Shown: positions 20,096 through 32,660, counted from the first letter of the stretch. The stretch: DNA of 64,000 nucleotides from Candidatus Brevundimonas phytovorans (GCA_029203145.1 CP119309.1:2877001-2941000), one strand, 5' to 3'. Numbers and translations: made by a program. The notes: generated by a model from the letters alone, not told the origin.

Positions 20096-20806
20096 CTAGG
20101 CCTCGCCCAACGAGGTATAGATCATGCGCGCCCGCGTCTGAAATCCCAGTCCGCGATAGAAGGCGATGGTCGTCTCGTGATCGGCGAAGGCGTGCAGGAA
20201 GGCCGCCTCTCCCGTGGCCAGAATCTCTGCGACCACGGCGCGGGACAGGGCGGCGGCGTAGCCCATGCCGCGATGATCGGGATGGGTGCAGACCCCGCTC
20301 AGCTCGGTGAAGCCGTCGACGCGCAACCGCCGCCCCGCCATGGCGACCAGCTGGCCGTCGCGCTTGACGCCGACGAAGGGACCCAGCTCGCGGGTCCGGG
20401 AGCGAAACGGACCGGGCTTTGTCAGGGTGGCCAGGGCCAGCATGGCGGGGGCGTCCGCCTCGCCCAGCACCTCGATCATGTCGTCCAGCCGCGCGGCTGT
20501 CGACCCGACCGGCGTCAGCGCGGTCGCCGTCATCTGCACCAGGGCGACCTGGGCGGCGACCGGCACGCCATCGGGCAGAACCCCGGCCATCGGCCCGTCC
20601 TCGCGTTCGACCAGGCCCGCGCCGGGATAGCGTCGAGCCAGGACGCCGAGCGCCTCGCGGCTGGCCCTGCTGTCGTCCGCCGCCGCCAGAAAGACGCCGA
20701 CCTCGGGGTCGAGGCGCGCGGCCAAGGCTGCGGAATCCGGCGTCGTAAACCGCGACAGGCGCGTCGTCAGGGCGTTGAAGACGGCGCGATCGAGAGGATG
20801 GGTCAT
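20096..20806 (-). CDS. GNAT-family N-acetyltransferase
   Basis: A 236-aa acetyltransferase. The acetyl-CoA-binding motif A reads GVCTHPDHRGMGYAAALSR in the C-terminal half, followed by HAFADHETTIAFYRGLGF. The N-terminal half is a poorly conserved FR47-like extension. Substrate unknown. It is upstream of, and close to, the OsmC gene. Confidence 0.88.
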   Translation of the reverse strand: MTHPLDRAVFNALTTRLSRFTTPDSAALAARLDPEVGVFLAAADDSRASREALGVLARRYPGAGLVEREDGPMAGVLPDGVPVAAQVALVQMTATALTPVGSTAARLDDMIEVLGEADAPAMLALATLTKPGPFRSRTRELGPFVGVKRDGQLVAMAGRRLRVDGFTELSGVCTHPDHRGMGYAAALSRAVVAEILATGEAAFLHAFADHETTIAFYRGLGFQTRARMIYTSLGEA

Positions 20807-20877
20807 GACCGACGATCTAGGCGCGAAGACCCCGCCGCGAAACCCGCAGCGAGGCCATCACGTCCGAAAACGGCTGA

Positions 20878-21927
20878 TCAACCCTGCCAGAAGCCGACGA
20901 TCTTCTTGACCTCGTCCACGACCGGCTGGGCCACTTCGCGGGCGCGCTCGGCGCCGACGGCCAGGGCGCGGTCGATCTCGGCCGGGTCGGCCATCAGGCG
21001 GCGCATCTCGGCCGTGACCGGAGCCATCGACGTCACCGCCAGCTCAGCCAGCTTGGGCTTGAAGGCGCCGAAGCCCTGACCGCCAAACTCGGCCAGAACG
21101 GCCTCGCGCGTCGTGTCCGACAGGGCGGCGTAGATGGCCACCAGGTTCTTGGCCTCGGGCCGACCGTCCAGACCCTCGACCGTGTCCGGCAGGACATCCA
21201 TGTCCGACTTGGCCTTCTTGATCTTGGCCGCGATGGTGTCGGCGTCGTCGGTCAGGTTGATGCGCGACAGGTCCGACGGATCCGACTTGCTCATCTTGGC
21301 CGAACCGTCGCGCAAGGACATGACGCGGGTGCCCGGACCCTGGATCAGGGGTTCAGGCTGGGGGAAGAAGTTGGGCGCGCCGAAGTCGTTGTTGAACTTG
21401 GCGGCGATGTCGCGGGTCAGCTCCAGATGCTGTTTCTGGTCCTCGCCGACCGGCACCTCGGTCGCCTTGTAGAGCAGGATGTCCGCCGCCTGCAGCACCG
21501 GATAGGTGTAGAGGCCGACGCTGGAGCGCTCCTTGTGCTTGCCCGACTTCTCCTTGAACTGGGTCATCCGGTCCAGCCAGCCGAGGCGGGCGACGCAGTT
21601 GAAGATCCAGGCCAGCTCGGCGTGAGCCGGCACCGCCGACTGCGGGAAGATGGTCGCCTTGGCCGGGTCCAGACCCGCCGCCAGATAGGCCGCCGCGATC
21701 TCGCGCGTCTGGGCCGTCAGCTTGGCGGGGTCCTGCCAGACGGTGATGGCGTGCATGTCGGCGACGAAGACGAACAGGGGCGCGCCCGTGTCCTGAAGTT
21801 CGGTGAAGCGCTTCAGGGCGCCCAGATAATTGCCCAGGTGCAGGGCGCCGGAAGCCTGGATGCCGGACAGGATACGGCGCGGACCTGCATAAGCCGGAGC
21901 GACGGGGGCCGGGATCTGGTCAGTCAT
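20878..21927 (-). CDS. trpS: Tryptophanyl-tRNA synthetase
   Basis: Charges tRNA-Trp. The 349-aa class I synthetase has the HIGH-like signature in SGALHLGNYLGAL and the KMSKS loop (SAKMSKSDPSD). Tryptophan-pocket segments FVFVADMHAIT and the dimer interface follow the family pattern. It is downstream of murJ on the same strand with 171 bp between, so it may have its own promoter. Confidence 0.97.
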   Translation of the reverse strand: MTDQIPAPVAPAYAGPRRILSGIQASGALHLGNYLGALKRFTELQDTGAPLFVFVADMHAITVWQDPAKLTAQTREIAAAYLAAGLDPAKATIFPQSAVPAHAELAWIFNCVARLGWLDRMTQFKEKSGKHKERSSVGLYTYPVLQAADILLYKATEVPVGEDQKQHLELTRDIAAKFNNDFGAPNFFPQPEPLIQGPGTRVMSLRDGSAKMSKSDPSDLSRINLTDDADTIAAKIKKAKSDMDVLPDTVEGLDGRPEAKNLVAIYAALSDTTREAVLAEFGGQGFGAFKPKLAELAVTSMAPVTAEMRRLMADPAEIDRALAVGAERAREVAQPVVDEVKKIVGFWQG

Positions 21928-22098
21928 GGAATTTTCTCGGGAAGCGTAAAGGCTGGAATTCGGCGCACGCAGGCGTGCGGAGGCAGGCGGTGAACAGTCA
22001 GCCGCGCCATCGCCGGGCGATAAAGGGATGTCCCGAATAAGCCATGCCCTCGCGCTTACCGGCTCGGCGGTCTTAGGGCAAGGCTGGGAAGGGCAAGC

Positions 22099-23805
22099 TT
22101 ACCGCCCCTTGCGGATCAGGCCCTTGATCTCAGCGACCGTGATCGCGCGGGTGGCGAAGGCCAGGACCACATAGGTCAGGCCGCCCGCCGCCACGACCAG
22201 AGCCAGGGTGATCTCCTTGGCGCCGTGGCTGGTTCCCAGCATGGCCATCAGATCGGCCACCGGCGCCTGAAGCATGGGACGCGCCCAGGAGGCGAGGCCG
22301 ACGACGACGCCCAGGCCGAGACTGGCCAGACCGATGCGCGCCAGCCGCGACGCCGCCGCCGGGCTGGGCCGGTAATGACCTCGCCGCCACAGCGTCGCGC
22401 CGAGCAGCAGGGCGTTGGTCCAGGCCGCGGCGCTGACCGCCGCCGCGATCCCGGCGATGCCCATGCCCAGGTTGAAGAGGGCGATGGCCAGACCGGCGTT
22501 CACCGCCACCGAGATCAGGGCGAAAACCATGGGTCGCCGCGTATCGCCGCGCGCGAAGAAGGCCGGGGCCAGGATGCGGATCAGGACGAAGGCCGGCACG
22601 CCCCAGCCGAACTGGAACAGGGCCTGGGCCGTGTTGACCGCGTCGACCTGCAGGAAGGCGCCGCGCGTGAACAGGGCGTCGATCAGGAAGTAGGGCATGG
22701 CCAGCAAGGCTGCTGCTGCGGGCAATGTCAGGGCCATGGACAGGGCCAGGGCCTCGTCCATCGAGGCCTGCTGCTGGCCGTGGTCCTGGGACGCCACCGC
22801 CGCCGACAGCTTGGGCAGCAGGGCGATGCCGATGGCCACGCCGACCAGGCCGAGCGGCAGCTGATACAGCCGGTCCGCCGTGGCCAGCCAGGTCCGGCCG
22901 CCCGCGACGAAGCTGGACAGGTTGCCCGAAATGAAGACGTTGATCTGGGTCGCCGAGTTGCCGATGGCGGCGGGCACGGCGGTGATGATGATGGCCTTCA
23001 CCGCCGGGGTCAGCCTGGGCATGGTCAGGCGGATATTGGCGCCCGCCTTCCTCGCCGCCCACCAGCACAGGCCGGCCTGGGCCACGCCCGCCACGGCCAC
23101 GCCCCAGGAGGCGGCGTAGGCGGCGCCGACCTGGTCGCCCTTGGCCGGAATGACGGCGGCCAGCATGATCAGGTTCAGCAGGATGGGATAGGCGCCCGAG
23201 ACGATGAAGCGCCCGCGCGCGTTCAGCACCCCGCTCAACAAGGACGCCACGGCCATGCAGGGCAGATAGGGCATGGTGATCTGGGTCAGGATCACCGCCA
23301 GCTTGAAGCGCGCCGGATCGTCGAGGAAGCCGATGTTGATGACCGTCATCAGCCACGGCATGGTCAGCTGGGCGATGATGGTCAGAACCACGGTGACGGC
23401 GGCGACGGCGGCCAGGGCGTCGGTGGCGACCTGATCGGCCACGGCTTCGCCTTCCGTCTTCAGCGTCTTGGCGTAGGCCGGCACGAAGGCGGCGGCGAAG
23501 GCCCCTTCGGCGAAGATGCGGCGGAACAGGTTGGGGAAGTTCAGGGCGGTGTTATAAGCGTCCGCCGCCGGTCCCGCCGAGGCCCCCAGCGCCGCCGAGA
23601 TCACCACGTCGCGCGCAAACCCGGCCAGGCGGCTGAGCAGGGTCATGGCGCTGAAGATGGCCGAGGAACGCATGACGCCACCGCCCTTGGGCGCGTCGCC
23701 GTCCAGCGTCGTCGAGGCGGCGGGCGGCTGAACGATCGGCTCGACGGTGGCGTTGGCGGCCGGGACCGGGGCTGCCGGTTCAATGGGATCGGTCTTGTCG
23801 TTCAC
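22099..23805 (-). CDS. murJ: Lipid II flippase MurJ
   Basis: Flips the peptidoglycan precursor lipid II across the inner membrane. The 568-aa reading has about 14 hydrophobic segments and the family start motif RSSAIFSAMTLLSRLAGFARD, then NLFRRIFAEGAFAAAFVP. The GTG at 23805 is chosen; it gives a Pro/Ala-rich 44-residue N-terminal extension before the membrane domain. The ATG at 23673, preceded by AAGGGCGG, is an equally possible start. The gene follows glnD after 31 bp. The order mutS-glnD-murJ-trpS is typical of alphaproteobacteria. Confidence 0.92.
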   Translation of the reverse strand: MNDKTDPIEPAAPVPAANATVEPIVQPPAASTTLDGDAPKGGGVMRSSAIFSAMTLLSRLAGFARDVVISAALGASAGPAADAYNTALNFPNLFRRIFAEGAFAAAFVPAYAKTLKTEGEAVADQVATDALAAVAAVTVVLTIIAQLTMPWLMTVINIGFLDDPARFKLAVILTQITMPYLPCMAVASLLSGVLNARGRFIVSGAYPILLNLIMLAAVIPAKGDQVGAAYAASWGVAVAGVAQAGLCWWAARKAGANIRLTMPRLTPAVKAIIITAVPAAIGNSATQINVFISGNLSSFVAGGRTWLATADRLYQLPLGLVGVAIGIALLPKLSAAVASQDHGQQQASMDEALALSMALTLPAAAALLAMPYFLIDALFTRGAFLQVDAVNTAQALFQFGWGVPAFVLIRILAPAFFARGDTRRPMVFALISVAVNAGLAIALFNLGMGIAGIAAAVSAAAWTNALLLGATLWRRGHYRPSPAAASRLARIGLASLGLGVVVGLASWARPMLQAPVADLMAMLGTSHGAKEITLALVVAAGGLTYVVLAFATRAITVAEIKGLIRKGR

Positions 23806-23836
23806 GGCTATCTCTGTGTTCGCCCGGACAAACGCC

Positions 23837-26536
23837 TTAGCGCGCCCGCGACCCGCTGGATACGGGCTTGCGTCCAACCTCGCCTTCCAGATCGGAGACG
23901 TCGCGGACGCTGGCCCGCACCGGGACGATGCGGCGCCCCGCCGGCCCCTGCGGCGCACGATCCAGAACCTCCAGCAGCCCAGCCTTCAGCGCCCCCAGAC
24001 GCGCCGCGTCGCTCGGCTTACGACCGTCGGCGTCGGTGATGTAGAAGCCGTCCACCGCCCGCTCGCCGAAGCTGGCGACGTGGGCCGAGCGGGTCGAATA
24101 GCCGTGGGCCGCAATCGTCCGCGCCAGATCGGCCAGCAGGCCGGGCCGGTCTGCGCCCGAAACCTCGACCACCACGGCGCTGGTGCCGGCCTCGACGTCG
24201 ATCCGCACCACCGGGCGCACCTCAAACACCGCCCGGCGGGCGCTGACGCGCGGGGTCTCGACCGCCGAGGCCCGGGCGCCCTTCTGCGCCGCCCGCTCCA
24301 GCGCCTTGACCAGGATGGCCAGCCGACGCGGCTCGCGCTGGCCATAGGCCTCGCCCGCCCCGTCTTGAAGCTCGAACACGTCCAGCGCCGTGCCGTCCTC
24401 GGCGGTGGCCAGACGGGCGCCGACGACATCGGCCCCCGCCAGGGCCAGGGTCGCCGCCAGATCGGCGAACAGGCCGGGCCGGTCCGTCGCCGCCACCGCC
24501 ACCCGCGCCGTGGATTCCAGCGCGGTTTCCGGCGGCAGGGCCTCGACCGCCGCGCCTTCGCGCCGCGCCCGCTCGACCAGGGCCGGGTGATCGACCAGCG
24601 GGTCCTCGCGCGTCACGGCGTCGCCGCGGAACAGGGCCTCCGTGGCCTCGAACAGGGCGCGCATCAGCTGCCCCTTCCAGCCGTTCCAGACCCCCGGCCC
24701 GACGGCGCGAATGTCGGCCACGGTCAGGACCATCAGCATCCGCAACCGCTCGGGATCGCCCACGGCCTCGGCGAAGGCCTGCACCGTCGAGGGGTCGGAG
24801 ACGTCGCGTTTCTGGGCGTAGTCGCTCATCAGCAGGTGATGGCGCACCAGCCAGACCACCAGCTCGATCCGGCGCGGGTCGACGCCCAGCCGTTCGCAGG
24901 CGCGGCGCGCAGCGATGGCCCCGTCCTCCAGCTGGCCCCGGTCGCCGCCCTTGCCCACGTCGTGCAGCAGCATGGCCAGCATCAGCACCTCGATATCGGC
25001 GATGCGATGGATGATGGCGGTCGAGGCCGGATGGTCCGCCTCCAGCTTGCCGCGCGCGATGTCGTTGATGATCCCGACGGCCTGCAGGGTGTGCTCGTCC
25101 ACCGTATAGGCGTGATACATATTGAACTGGGTCTGGCCGACGATCCGCCCCCATTCGGGCAGGAAGCGACCCAGCAGACCCGTCTCGTTCATGATCGACA
25201 GGACGCGATAGGGCCTCTGGCCATGCGCCAGCACCGTCAGCAGGGCCTCGGCCGCCCGCGGGTCGCGCCGCAGCGCCGGCGTCACCAACGGCAGGGCGCG
25301 GATCACCGCGGCGAAGGCGTCGGGGTGCAGATCCAGATCCAGCCGGTCAGCCTCGACAAACAGCAGCAGCAGCCGCACCGGGTCATGGGCGAAGACCCCG
25401 CCCCCCGTCACCGTCAGACGCCCGCCCTCGATGGCCAGTCCGTCGAAGGCCAGCTTGGCGCGCCGGCGGGGGATCAGCCGCGACAGGCCGCGCGCCAGCC
25501 CTTGCGCCTTCTTCTGCTGGCGCGCCTCCAGCTGGGCCGAGACGGCGCGGGTCAGGGCCCCGACCTCGCGCGCGACCTGAAAATAGCGGCGCATGAAGCG
25601 CTCAACCGCCAGTTCGTCGCCGCGCCCGCGCCAGCCCATGCGCCGGGCGATCTCGGGCTGATAGTCGAAGGTCAGCTTCTCTTCCGCCCGGCCCGCCGTC
25701 AGATGCAGATGGATGCGCACGCTCCACAGGAAACCGATGGCCTCGCGGAAGCTGCGCAGCTCGCGCGCGCTCAGCAGGCCCTCCAGCGCCGCCTGCCCCC
25801 GCTCGCTGTCCGGCGCCAGCGACCGGGCGATCCAGAACAGGGTGTTCAGGTCGCGCAAACCGCCCTTGCCGTCCTTGATATTGGGCTCGACGCGGTAGCG
25901 CACAGCGCCTGTTTTTTGCAGGCGGACGTCCCGCTCCTCCATCTTGGCGGCGATGAAGGGGCGCGGATCGGCCTTGGCGACCTCAGTCCGAAACCGCCTC
26001 AGCAGGCCCTCGCCGAGGGCGATGTCGCCGACCAGCGTCCGCGCCTCCAGCAAGGTGGTCCGCACCGTCATGTCGCTGCGGGCCAGGTCCAGCGTCTCGC
26101 CGACCGAACGCGAGGCCGAACCGACCTTCAGGCCCAGGTCCCACAGGACGTAGTGGACGAACTCAGTCACCGCCGTGGTGCGTGCGTTGACGCCCTGACC
26201 CGGCCGCAAAAACAGCAGGTCCAGATCGGAAAAGGGCGCCAGAACGCCGCGCCCGTAGCCGCCGACCGCCAACAGGCTGAGGCGATCCTGCGGCGCCGGA
26301 TGCAGGACCTCGGTCGCCACCCGCCACAGGTTGATCAGCATGGCGTCCGCAGCGGCGGCGTAGAGACGCGCCGCCTCGGCGCCATCGACCCCGCTCTCCA
26401 GCCGCCGGGCGACGCGGGCGCGCTCGATGGCGAAGCTTTCGCGCAAGAGCTCGGTGACGGCGACGCGGGCGTCGGGCGCCGCAGCGGCTTCAATGAGGCG
26501 CGGATCAAGAACGGAAGAAGAAGTCACGCCGACCAT
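23837..26536 (-). CDS. glnD: Bifunctional uridylyltransferase/uridylyl-removing enzyme GlnD
   Basis: Senses glutamine and modifies the PII protein to control nitrogen metabolism. The 899-aa product has the nucleotidyltransferase site GGYGRGVLAPFSDLDLLFL near residue 90-110, and the HD hydrolase region with HDVGKGGDRGQLEDG. Two C-terminal ACT domains begin at VAVAATDRPGLFADLA and VVVEVSGADRPGLLADLA. All domains are intact. It is transcribed between mutS and murJ; a palindromic repeat separates it from mutS. Confidence 0.96.
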   Translation of the reverse strand: MVGVTSSSVLDPRLIEAAAAPDARVAVTELLRESFAIERARVARRLESGVDGAEAARLYAAAADAMLINLWRVATEVLHPAPQDRLSLLAVGGYGRGVLAPFSDLDLLFLRPGQGVNARTTAVTEFVHYVLWDLGLKVGSASRSVGETLDLARSDMTVRTTLLEARTLVGDIALGEGLLRRFRTEVAKADPRPFIAAKMEERDVRLQKTGAVRYRVEPNIKDGKGGLRDLNTLFWIARSLAPDSERGQAALEGLLSARELRSFREAIGFLWSVRIHLHLTAGRAEEKLTFDYQPEIARRMGWRGRGDELAVERFMRRYFQVAREVGALTRAVSAQLEARQQKKAQGLARGLSRLIPRRRAKLAFDGLAIEGGRLTVTGGGVFAHDPVRLLLLFVEADRLDLDLHPDAFAAVIRALPLVTPALRRDPRAAEALLTVLAHGQRPYRVLSIMNETGLLGRFLPEWGRIVGQTQFNMYHAYTVDEHTLQAVGIINDIARGKLEADHPASTAIIHRIADIEVLMLAMLLHDVGKGGDRGQLEDGAIAARRACERLGVDPRRIELVVWLVRHHLLMSDYAQKRDVSDPSTVQAFAEAVGDPERLRMLMVLTVADIRAVGPGVWNGWKGQLMRALFEATEALFRGDAVTREDPLVDHPALVERARREGAAVEALPPETALESTARVAVAATDRPGLFADLAATLALAGADVVGARLATAEDGTALDVFELQDGAGEAYGQREPRRLAILVKALERAAQKGARASAVETPRVSARRAVFEVRPVVRIDVEAGTSAVVVEVSGADRPGLLADLARTIAAHGYSTRSAHVASFGERAVDGFYITDADGRKPSDAARLGALKAGLLEVLDRAPQGPAGRRIVPVRASVRDVSDLEGEVGRKPVSSGSRAR

Positions 26537-26553
26537 CCTAACACGCCCTCTCC

Positions 26554-26685
26554 TCCGCTCATCCCGGCGGACGCCGGGATCCAGTCCTTTGGCCTTCTCT
26601 ACAGCCCATCAGTTCTAGTGCGTACCCAATCCGCCGGCGCGCCTGAGGCTCTCACCGGGTCCCGGCGGCCGCCGGGATGAGCGGA
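26554..26685. repeat. REP-like inverted pair between mutS and glnD
   Basis: A 17-bp segment TCCGCTCATCCCGGCGG (26554-26570) is exactly mirrored at 26669-26685. Each arm extends into a smaller hairpin of the CCCGGCGGACGCCGGGA type. This resembles the widespread ATCCCGG-type intergenic palindromes of proteobacteria. The 100 bp between the arms holds no gene. Confidence 0.8.
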
Positions 26686-26687
26686 TT

Positions 26688-29396
<2,709 letters not shown>

Positions 29397-29490
29397 ACGC
29401 GGCGCAAGGTGACGGATCGGGGCGCCCGCCTCAAGCGGGATCGGCGGCGATCATGCACAGGACGGCTGTGAAGACCGCCGCGCCTGTGGA

Positions 29491-30411
29491 TCAGGCGGCG
29501 TTGCTGACGTGCAGGCGCAGGCGCGAGGCGACGGCGGCGGGGGCCTCGTCCAGGGCCAGGGCGTCCCAGTCAATGTCGGGCTTGGCCGCGTGCGAGGCGG
29601 CGACGATGGCGCGCAGTTCGGCGGCCGAGGCCACGCTGGCGATGACCGAGGCCACGCCGGGCAGGTTGAGGGCATAGGCCAGGGCCGCCTGCATCGGATC
29701 GACGCGGGCTTCGGCCAGACGACGACGCGTGCGCGACAGAGCCATGCCGTGGTTCGCCAGTTCGGGCGGCAGGCTCTCGCGGTTGGCGAACAGCAGGCCC
29801 TGGGCGAAGACCGAGGCCAGATGCACCTCGACGCCCTGTCCAGCCAGGGCCTCGATGACCCCGCTGCGCGCCGCGCGCTGATCCAGGATGTTGCAGGCGA
29901 CCTGCACCACGTCGGGCTGGAAGCGGCGGGCGATCAGGGCCGGACCGTCCTCGACGGTGGCGACGAAGCCGATCTTGCGGAAGATCCCCCGCTCCTTCAG
30001 CGCCTGCAACCGGCCCCACAGGGCGCGGCCCTCGGCACCGGCCAGATCGGCGGCGTTCTGCACCAGGACGGCGTCGCCGCGCGGCAGGCCCATGCGCTCC
30101 AGCGAGCGCCGGGCGCGGGCCTCGACCCGGTCCAGACCGTCGGCCAGGGGCACGGTGCGCGCGGTGACGCGGAAAGGCGAGGGGAAGGGCCAGGCCTGAC
30201 CCAGCAGGCGCTCGACGTCGCCCTCGGGCCGGGTCGCGACCAGGCCGACGCCCGCGTCGCCCGCCGTCTGCAGCAGATGGCGCATGGCGTCTTCCCGCTG
30301 GCCGGGCGGCAGCGGGCGGGACCGTTCAGGCTCAGTCACCACAGCGATGGCGAGCCGGTCGGCGGGAGAGGGCGGGACGGCGAATCTCACGACGCCGATA
30401 TTCCGCGCCAA
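29491..30411 (-). CDS. Aldo/keto reductase family protein
   Basis: A 306-aa protein with TIM-barrel-like organisation. It matches aldo/keto reductases in layout, with the C-terminal cofactor segment ALAYALNLPGVASVIASVAS. The usual catalytic Asp/Tyr/Lys/His set is not obvious in the N-terminal half, which is divergent, so an active reductase is not certain. It lies between mutS and the isomerase gene on the same strand, 49 bp after the latter. Confidence 0.75.
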   Translation of the reverse strand: MARNIGVVRFAVPPSPADRLAIAVVTEPERSRPLPPGQREDAMRHLLQTAGDAGVGLVATRPEGDVERLLGQAWPFPSPFRVTARTVPLADGLDRVEARARRSLERMGLPRGDAVLVQNAADLAGAEGRALWGRLQALKERGIFRKIGFVATVEDGPALIARRFQPDVVQVACNILDQRAARSGVIEALAGQGVEVHLASVFAQGLLFANRESLPPELANHGMALSRTRRRLAEARVDPMQAALAYALNLPGVASVIASVASAAELRAIVAASHAAKPDIDWDALALDEAPAAVASRLRLHVSNAA

Positions 30412-30460
30412 AGCTTAAGGGAGATTGACCGAAATCAAGGCTGTTGGTGAACGAAGAGAC

Positions 30461-31105
30461 TTAACCCGCGTCCGACTGCCCATCGGGTTGACGGTCGGGA
30501 TGCGCCGCGATGAAGGCCGGATGCAGGTCCGCCCGCGCTTCAATCTCCAGCAGACGTGGAAACGGCGTCATATCAAGGTTAAACCGCCGGGCCGAATAAA
30601 TTTGTGGGATCAGGTAGCAGTCCGCCAATGTCGGCGCCCCGCCAAAGCACCAGCCCTCGCCGTGACGCACGACCAGGGCTTCCAGCGCGGCGAACCCGTC
30701 CGCGATCCATCGCCCAGCCCAGGCGTCCACACCGGCCTGATCGGCGCCGAGGGCGCGCACCGCCTTCAGCACCCGCAGATTGTTCAGCGGATGGATGTCG
30801 CAGCCGATCAGGGCCGCCATGGCCCGCACGCAGGCCCGGTCGGCGGCGTTCGACGGCAGCAGGGCCGGGGTCGGACGGGTTTCTTCCAGCCACTCCAGAA
30901 TGGCCGGGCTCTGGGTCAGGACCAGACCGTCGTCGGTCTCCAGCGCCGGAACCAGGCCCTGCGGATTCAGCGCGAGATAGGCGTCGGACTTCTGTTGGCC
31001 CGTGCGCAGATCGACCGGCGCCGTCTGATAGCTCAGCCCCTTCAGGTTGAGGGCGATGCGCGTGCGATAGCTGGTGCCCGAGCGCCAGTAGCCGTGCAGG
31101 ATCAT
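30461..31105 (-). CDS. maiA: Maleylacetoacetate (or maleylpyruvate) isomerase, zeta-class GST
   Basis: Glutathione-dependent cis-trans isomerase of aromatic ring-cleavage products, 214 aa. The zeta-class active-site region reads YWRSGTSYRTRIALNLKG, with NPQGLVPAL and QSPAILEWLEE for glutathione binding, and a C-terminal GGAPTLADCYLIP. The start at 31105 overlaps the upstream FAH stop by 4 bp (ATGA), so the pair is coupled. The pair fits tyrosine/homogentisate degradation, or gentisate degradation as NagL. Confidence 0.88.
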   Translation of the reverse strand: MILHGYWRSGTSYRTRIALNLKGLSYQTAPVDLRTGQQKSDAYLALNPQGLVPALETDDGLVLTQSPAILEWLEETRPTPALLPSNAADRACVRAMAALIGCDIHPLNNLRVLKAVRALGADQAGVDAWAGRWIADGFAALEALVVRHGEGWCFGGAPTLADCYLIPQIYSARRFNLDMTPFPRLLEIEARADLHPAFIAAHPDRQPDGQSDAG

Positions 31106-31758
31106 GGCTGCACCGTGAAGCTGAGCCGGGCCAGACCGTCGATGGTCGCCTCGACCCGGTCGCCCGGAACCAGAGGCCCGACGCCCTCGGGCGTGCCGGT
31201 GAAGATCAGGTCGCCGGGCTGAAGAGTCCACAACTCATTGGCCTTGGCCAGAATCCCTGCCGGGTCCCAGATCATGTCCGACAGACGGCCCGACTGGCGC
31301 GTCTCGCCATTGACCTTGAGTTCGATCGCCGCGTCGGCGTTCGGCAGGGCGCCGAGCGTCAGGGCGCCGCACGGGGCCGACTGGTCAAAGGCCTTGCCCG
31401 CCTCCCACGGCCGCCCCTTGGCCTTGGCGTCCGATTGCAGATCGCGCCGCGTCAGATCGACGCCGACGGCCCAACCCGCGATCCCCCCGCCCTCGCCCAC
31501 GGCGACGACCAGCTCCACCTCATGATGCAGGTTGGCCGTGGCCGACGGATAGGCCGGGTCGGCGCCGTCGACGACCAAGGCGTCGGCGGGCTTGGAAAAG
31601 AAGAAGGGGGCGGGCTTGTTCGGATCGGCCCCCATTTCGCGGGCATGGGCGGCGTAGTTCTGGCCGACGCACAGGACGCGACGAACAGGAAAACGACGCG
31701 CCTCGCCGAGGATGGACAGGGACGGCGCGGGCGCGGGCGGGAACAGCCATTGGGTCAT
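31102..31758 (-). CDS. Fumarylacetoacetate hydrolase family protein
   Basis: A 218-aa hydrolase of the short FAH family (YcgM/NagK type), which cleaves fumarylpyruvate or related acylpyruvates with a divalent metal. HHEVELVVAVGEG supplies the metal glutamates, and GVDLTRRDLQ and FTGTPEGVGPL are family signatures. It overlaps maiA by 4 bp. The short length favours fumarylpyruvate hydrolase over the roughly 420-aa fumarylacetoacetase. Confidence 0.88.
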   Translation of the reverse strand: MTQWLFPPAPAPSLSILGEARRFPVRRVLCVGQNYAAHAREMGADPNKPAPFFFSKPADALVVDGADPAYPSATANLHHEVELVVAVGEGGGIAGWAVGVDLTRRDLQSDAKAKGRPWEAGKAFDQSAPCGALTLGALPNADAAIELKVNGETRQSGRLSDMIWDPAGILAKANELWTLQPGDLIFTGTPEGVGPLVPGDRVEATIDGLARLSFTVQP

Positions 31759-31834
31759 GGCGTTCTTTCTAGGACGACGCCCCTTCCGACGCCAGAAGGC
31801 GACGGGCGCCTCGACCTCGGCCTGCGGCTTTGCA

Positions 31835-31860
31835 GGAACCTTGGTCGTCGGTGTGGCGTT
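31835..31860 (+). promoter_or_regulatory. Sigma-EcfG (general stress) promoter for the DUF883 operon
   Basis: GGAAC (31835-31839), 17-bp spacer, CGTT (31857-31860), 57 bp upstream of the DUF883 start. This is the alphaproteobacterial general-stress sigma consensus (SigT in Caulobacter). Three more exact matches lie within the next 3.1 kb. Confidence 0.75.
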
Positions 31861-31917
31861 CGGGGCGGGGGTTCTCTATCTAATCGTCAAGCTTACACAT
31901 CCAGCGGAGCGCGCATC

Positions 31918-32262
31918 ATGGCCACCACCAAGGCTCGGGAAGACATCAAGAACGACCTGAAGACCCTCAAGGAGGATCTGAAGACGGGCGCGCGCGAGGA
32001 AACGCAGCGCCTCAAGGAAAAGGCCGCCGAGGCCGAAGCCCGCCTGCGCGAGCAGGGCGACGAACTGCGGGAAAAGGCGCGCGGCTATTACGCCGACGCC
32101 CGCGTGCGCGGTCGCGAATATTATGACGACGCCGCCGAGCGCTTCGAGGAAGCCCAACGCTATGTCGTCGAGCGCGTGCAGGAACGCCCGGTGCAGTCCA
32201 CCGCCATCGCCCTGGGCGTCGGCGTGGTGCTGGGCCTGCTGCTCGCCGGTCGTCGCCGCTGA
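31918..32262 (+). CDS. DUF883 / YqjD-ElaB-like membrane-anchored protein
   Basis: A 114-aa protein with a long charged amphipathic helix (residues about 1-90, rich in EKAAEAEARLREQ-type heptads) and a C-terminal membrane anchor, IALGVGVVLGLLLAGRRR. This is the architecture of the DUF883 family, whose E. coli members (YqjD, ElaB) bind ribosomes at the membrane in stationary phase. The ATG at 31918 is chosen at the start of the charged helix. The stop overlaps the next start, and a general-stress promoter lies upstream. Confidence 0.88.
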   Translation: MATTKAREDIKNDLKTLKEDLKTGAREETQRLKEKAAEAEARLREQGDELREKARGYYADARVRGREYYDDAAERFEEAQRYVVERVQERPVQSTAIALGVGVVLGLLLAGRRR

Positions 32263-32654
32263 TGCTGGGGCGGGGGCTGGTCAATCGTGCGGTCGCGACC
32301 TTCATCGCGGCCGGCGCGGGCTTCGTGGCCATGGTCGCCCTGGGGGCCACGGTCTACTATCTTCTAGCGCTGGTCGTCCTGCCTCTGGCGGCGGCGGCCA
32401 TCACCTCGGCCCTCTTTGCGGTCATCGCCCTGATCGTCGCCCTGGTCTTCGTCCGCCGGGCGCAAGGCGAGGACGAAGAAGAGGACTATGAGCCGGAAGG
32501 CCTGGGCATGCGCGCCCTGCACCTGTTCCAGCAGCGCCCCATCCTCGGCGCAGCGGCGGCCCTGGCCGGCGGCTGGATCTTCCTGCGCAACCCGGCCCTG
32601 GCCACCATGGTCGCGGCCGCCTTTACTGAAAAGAGCCGCCCGCGCAGGCGATAA
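32262..32654 (+). CDS. Phage holin family/YqjE-like membrane protein
   Basis: A 130-aa protein with two adjacent hydrophobic helices (about residues 12-68), a short acidic segment (GEDEEEDYEPEG) and a third weak helix. Such proteins commonly follow DUF883 genes as YqjE or holin-superfamily III members. It overlaps the DUF883 stop by 1 bp. Cytoplasmic-membrane role inferred; function unknown. Confidence 0.7.
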   Translation: MLGRGLVNRAVATFIAAGAGFVAMVALGATVYYLLALVVLPLAAAAITSALFAVIALIVALVFVRRAQGEDEEEDYEPEGLGMRALHLFQQRPILGAAAALAGGWIFLRNPALATMVAAAFTEKSRPRRR

Positions 32655-32660
32655 AAAAGC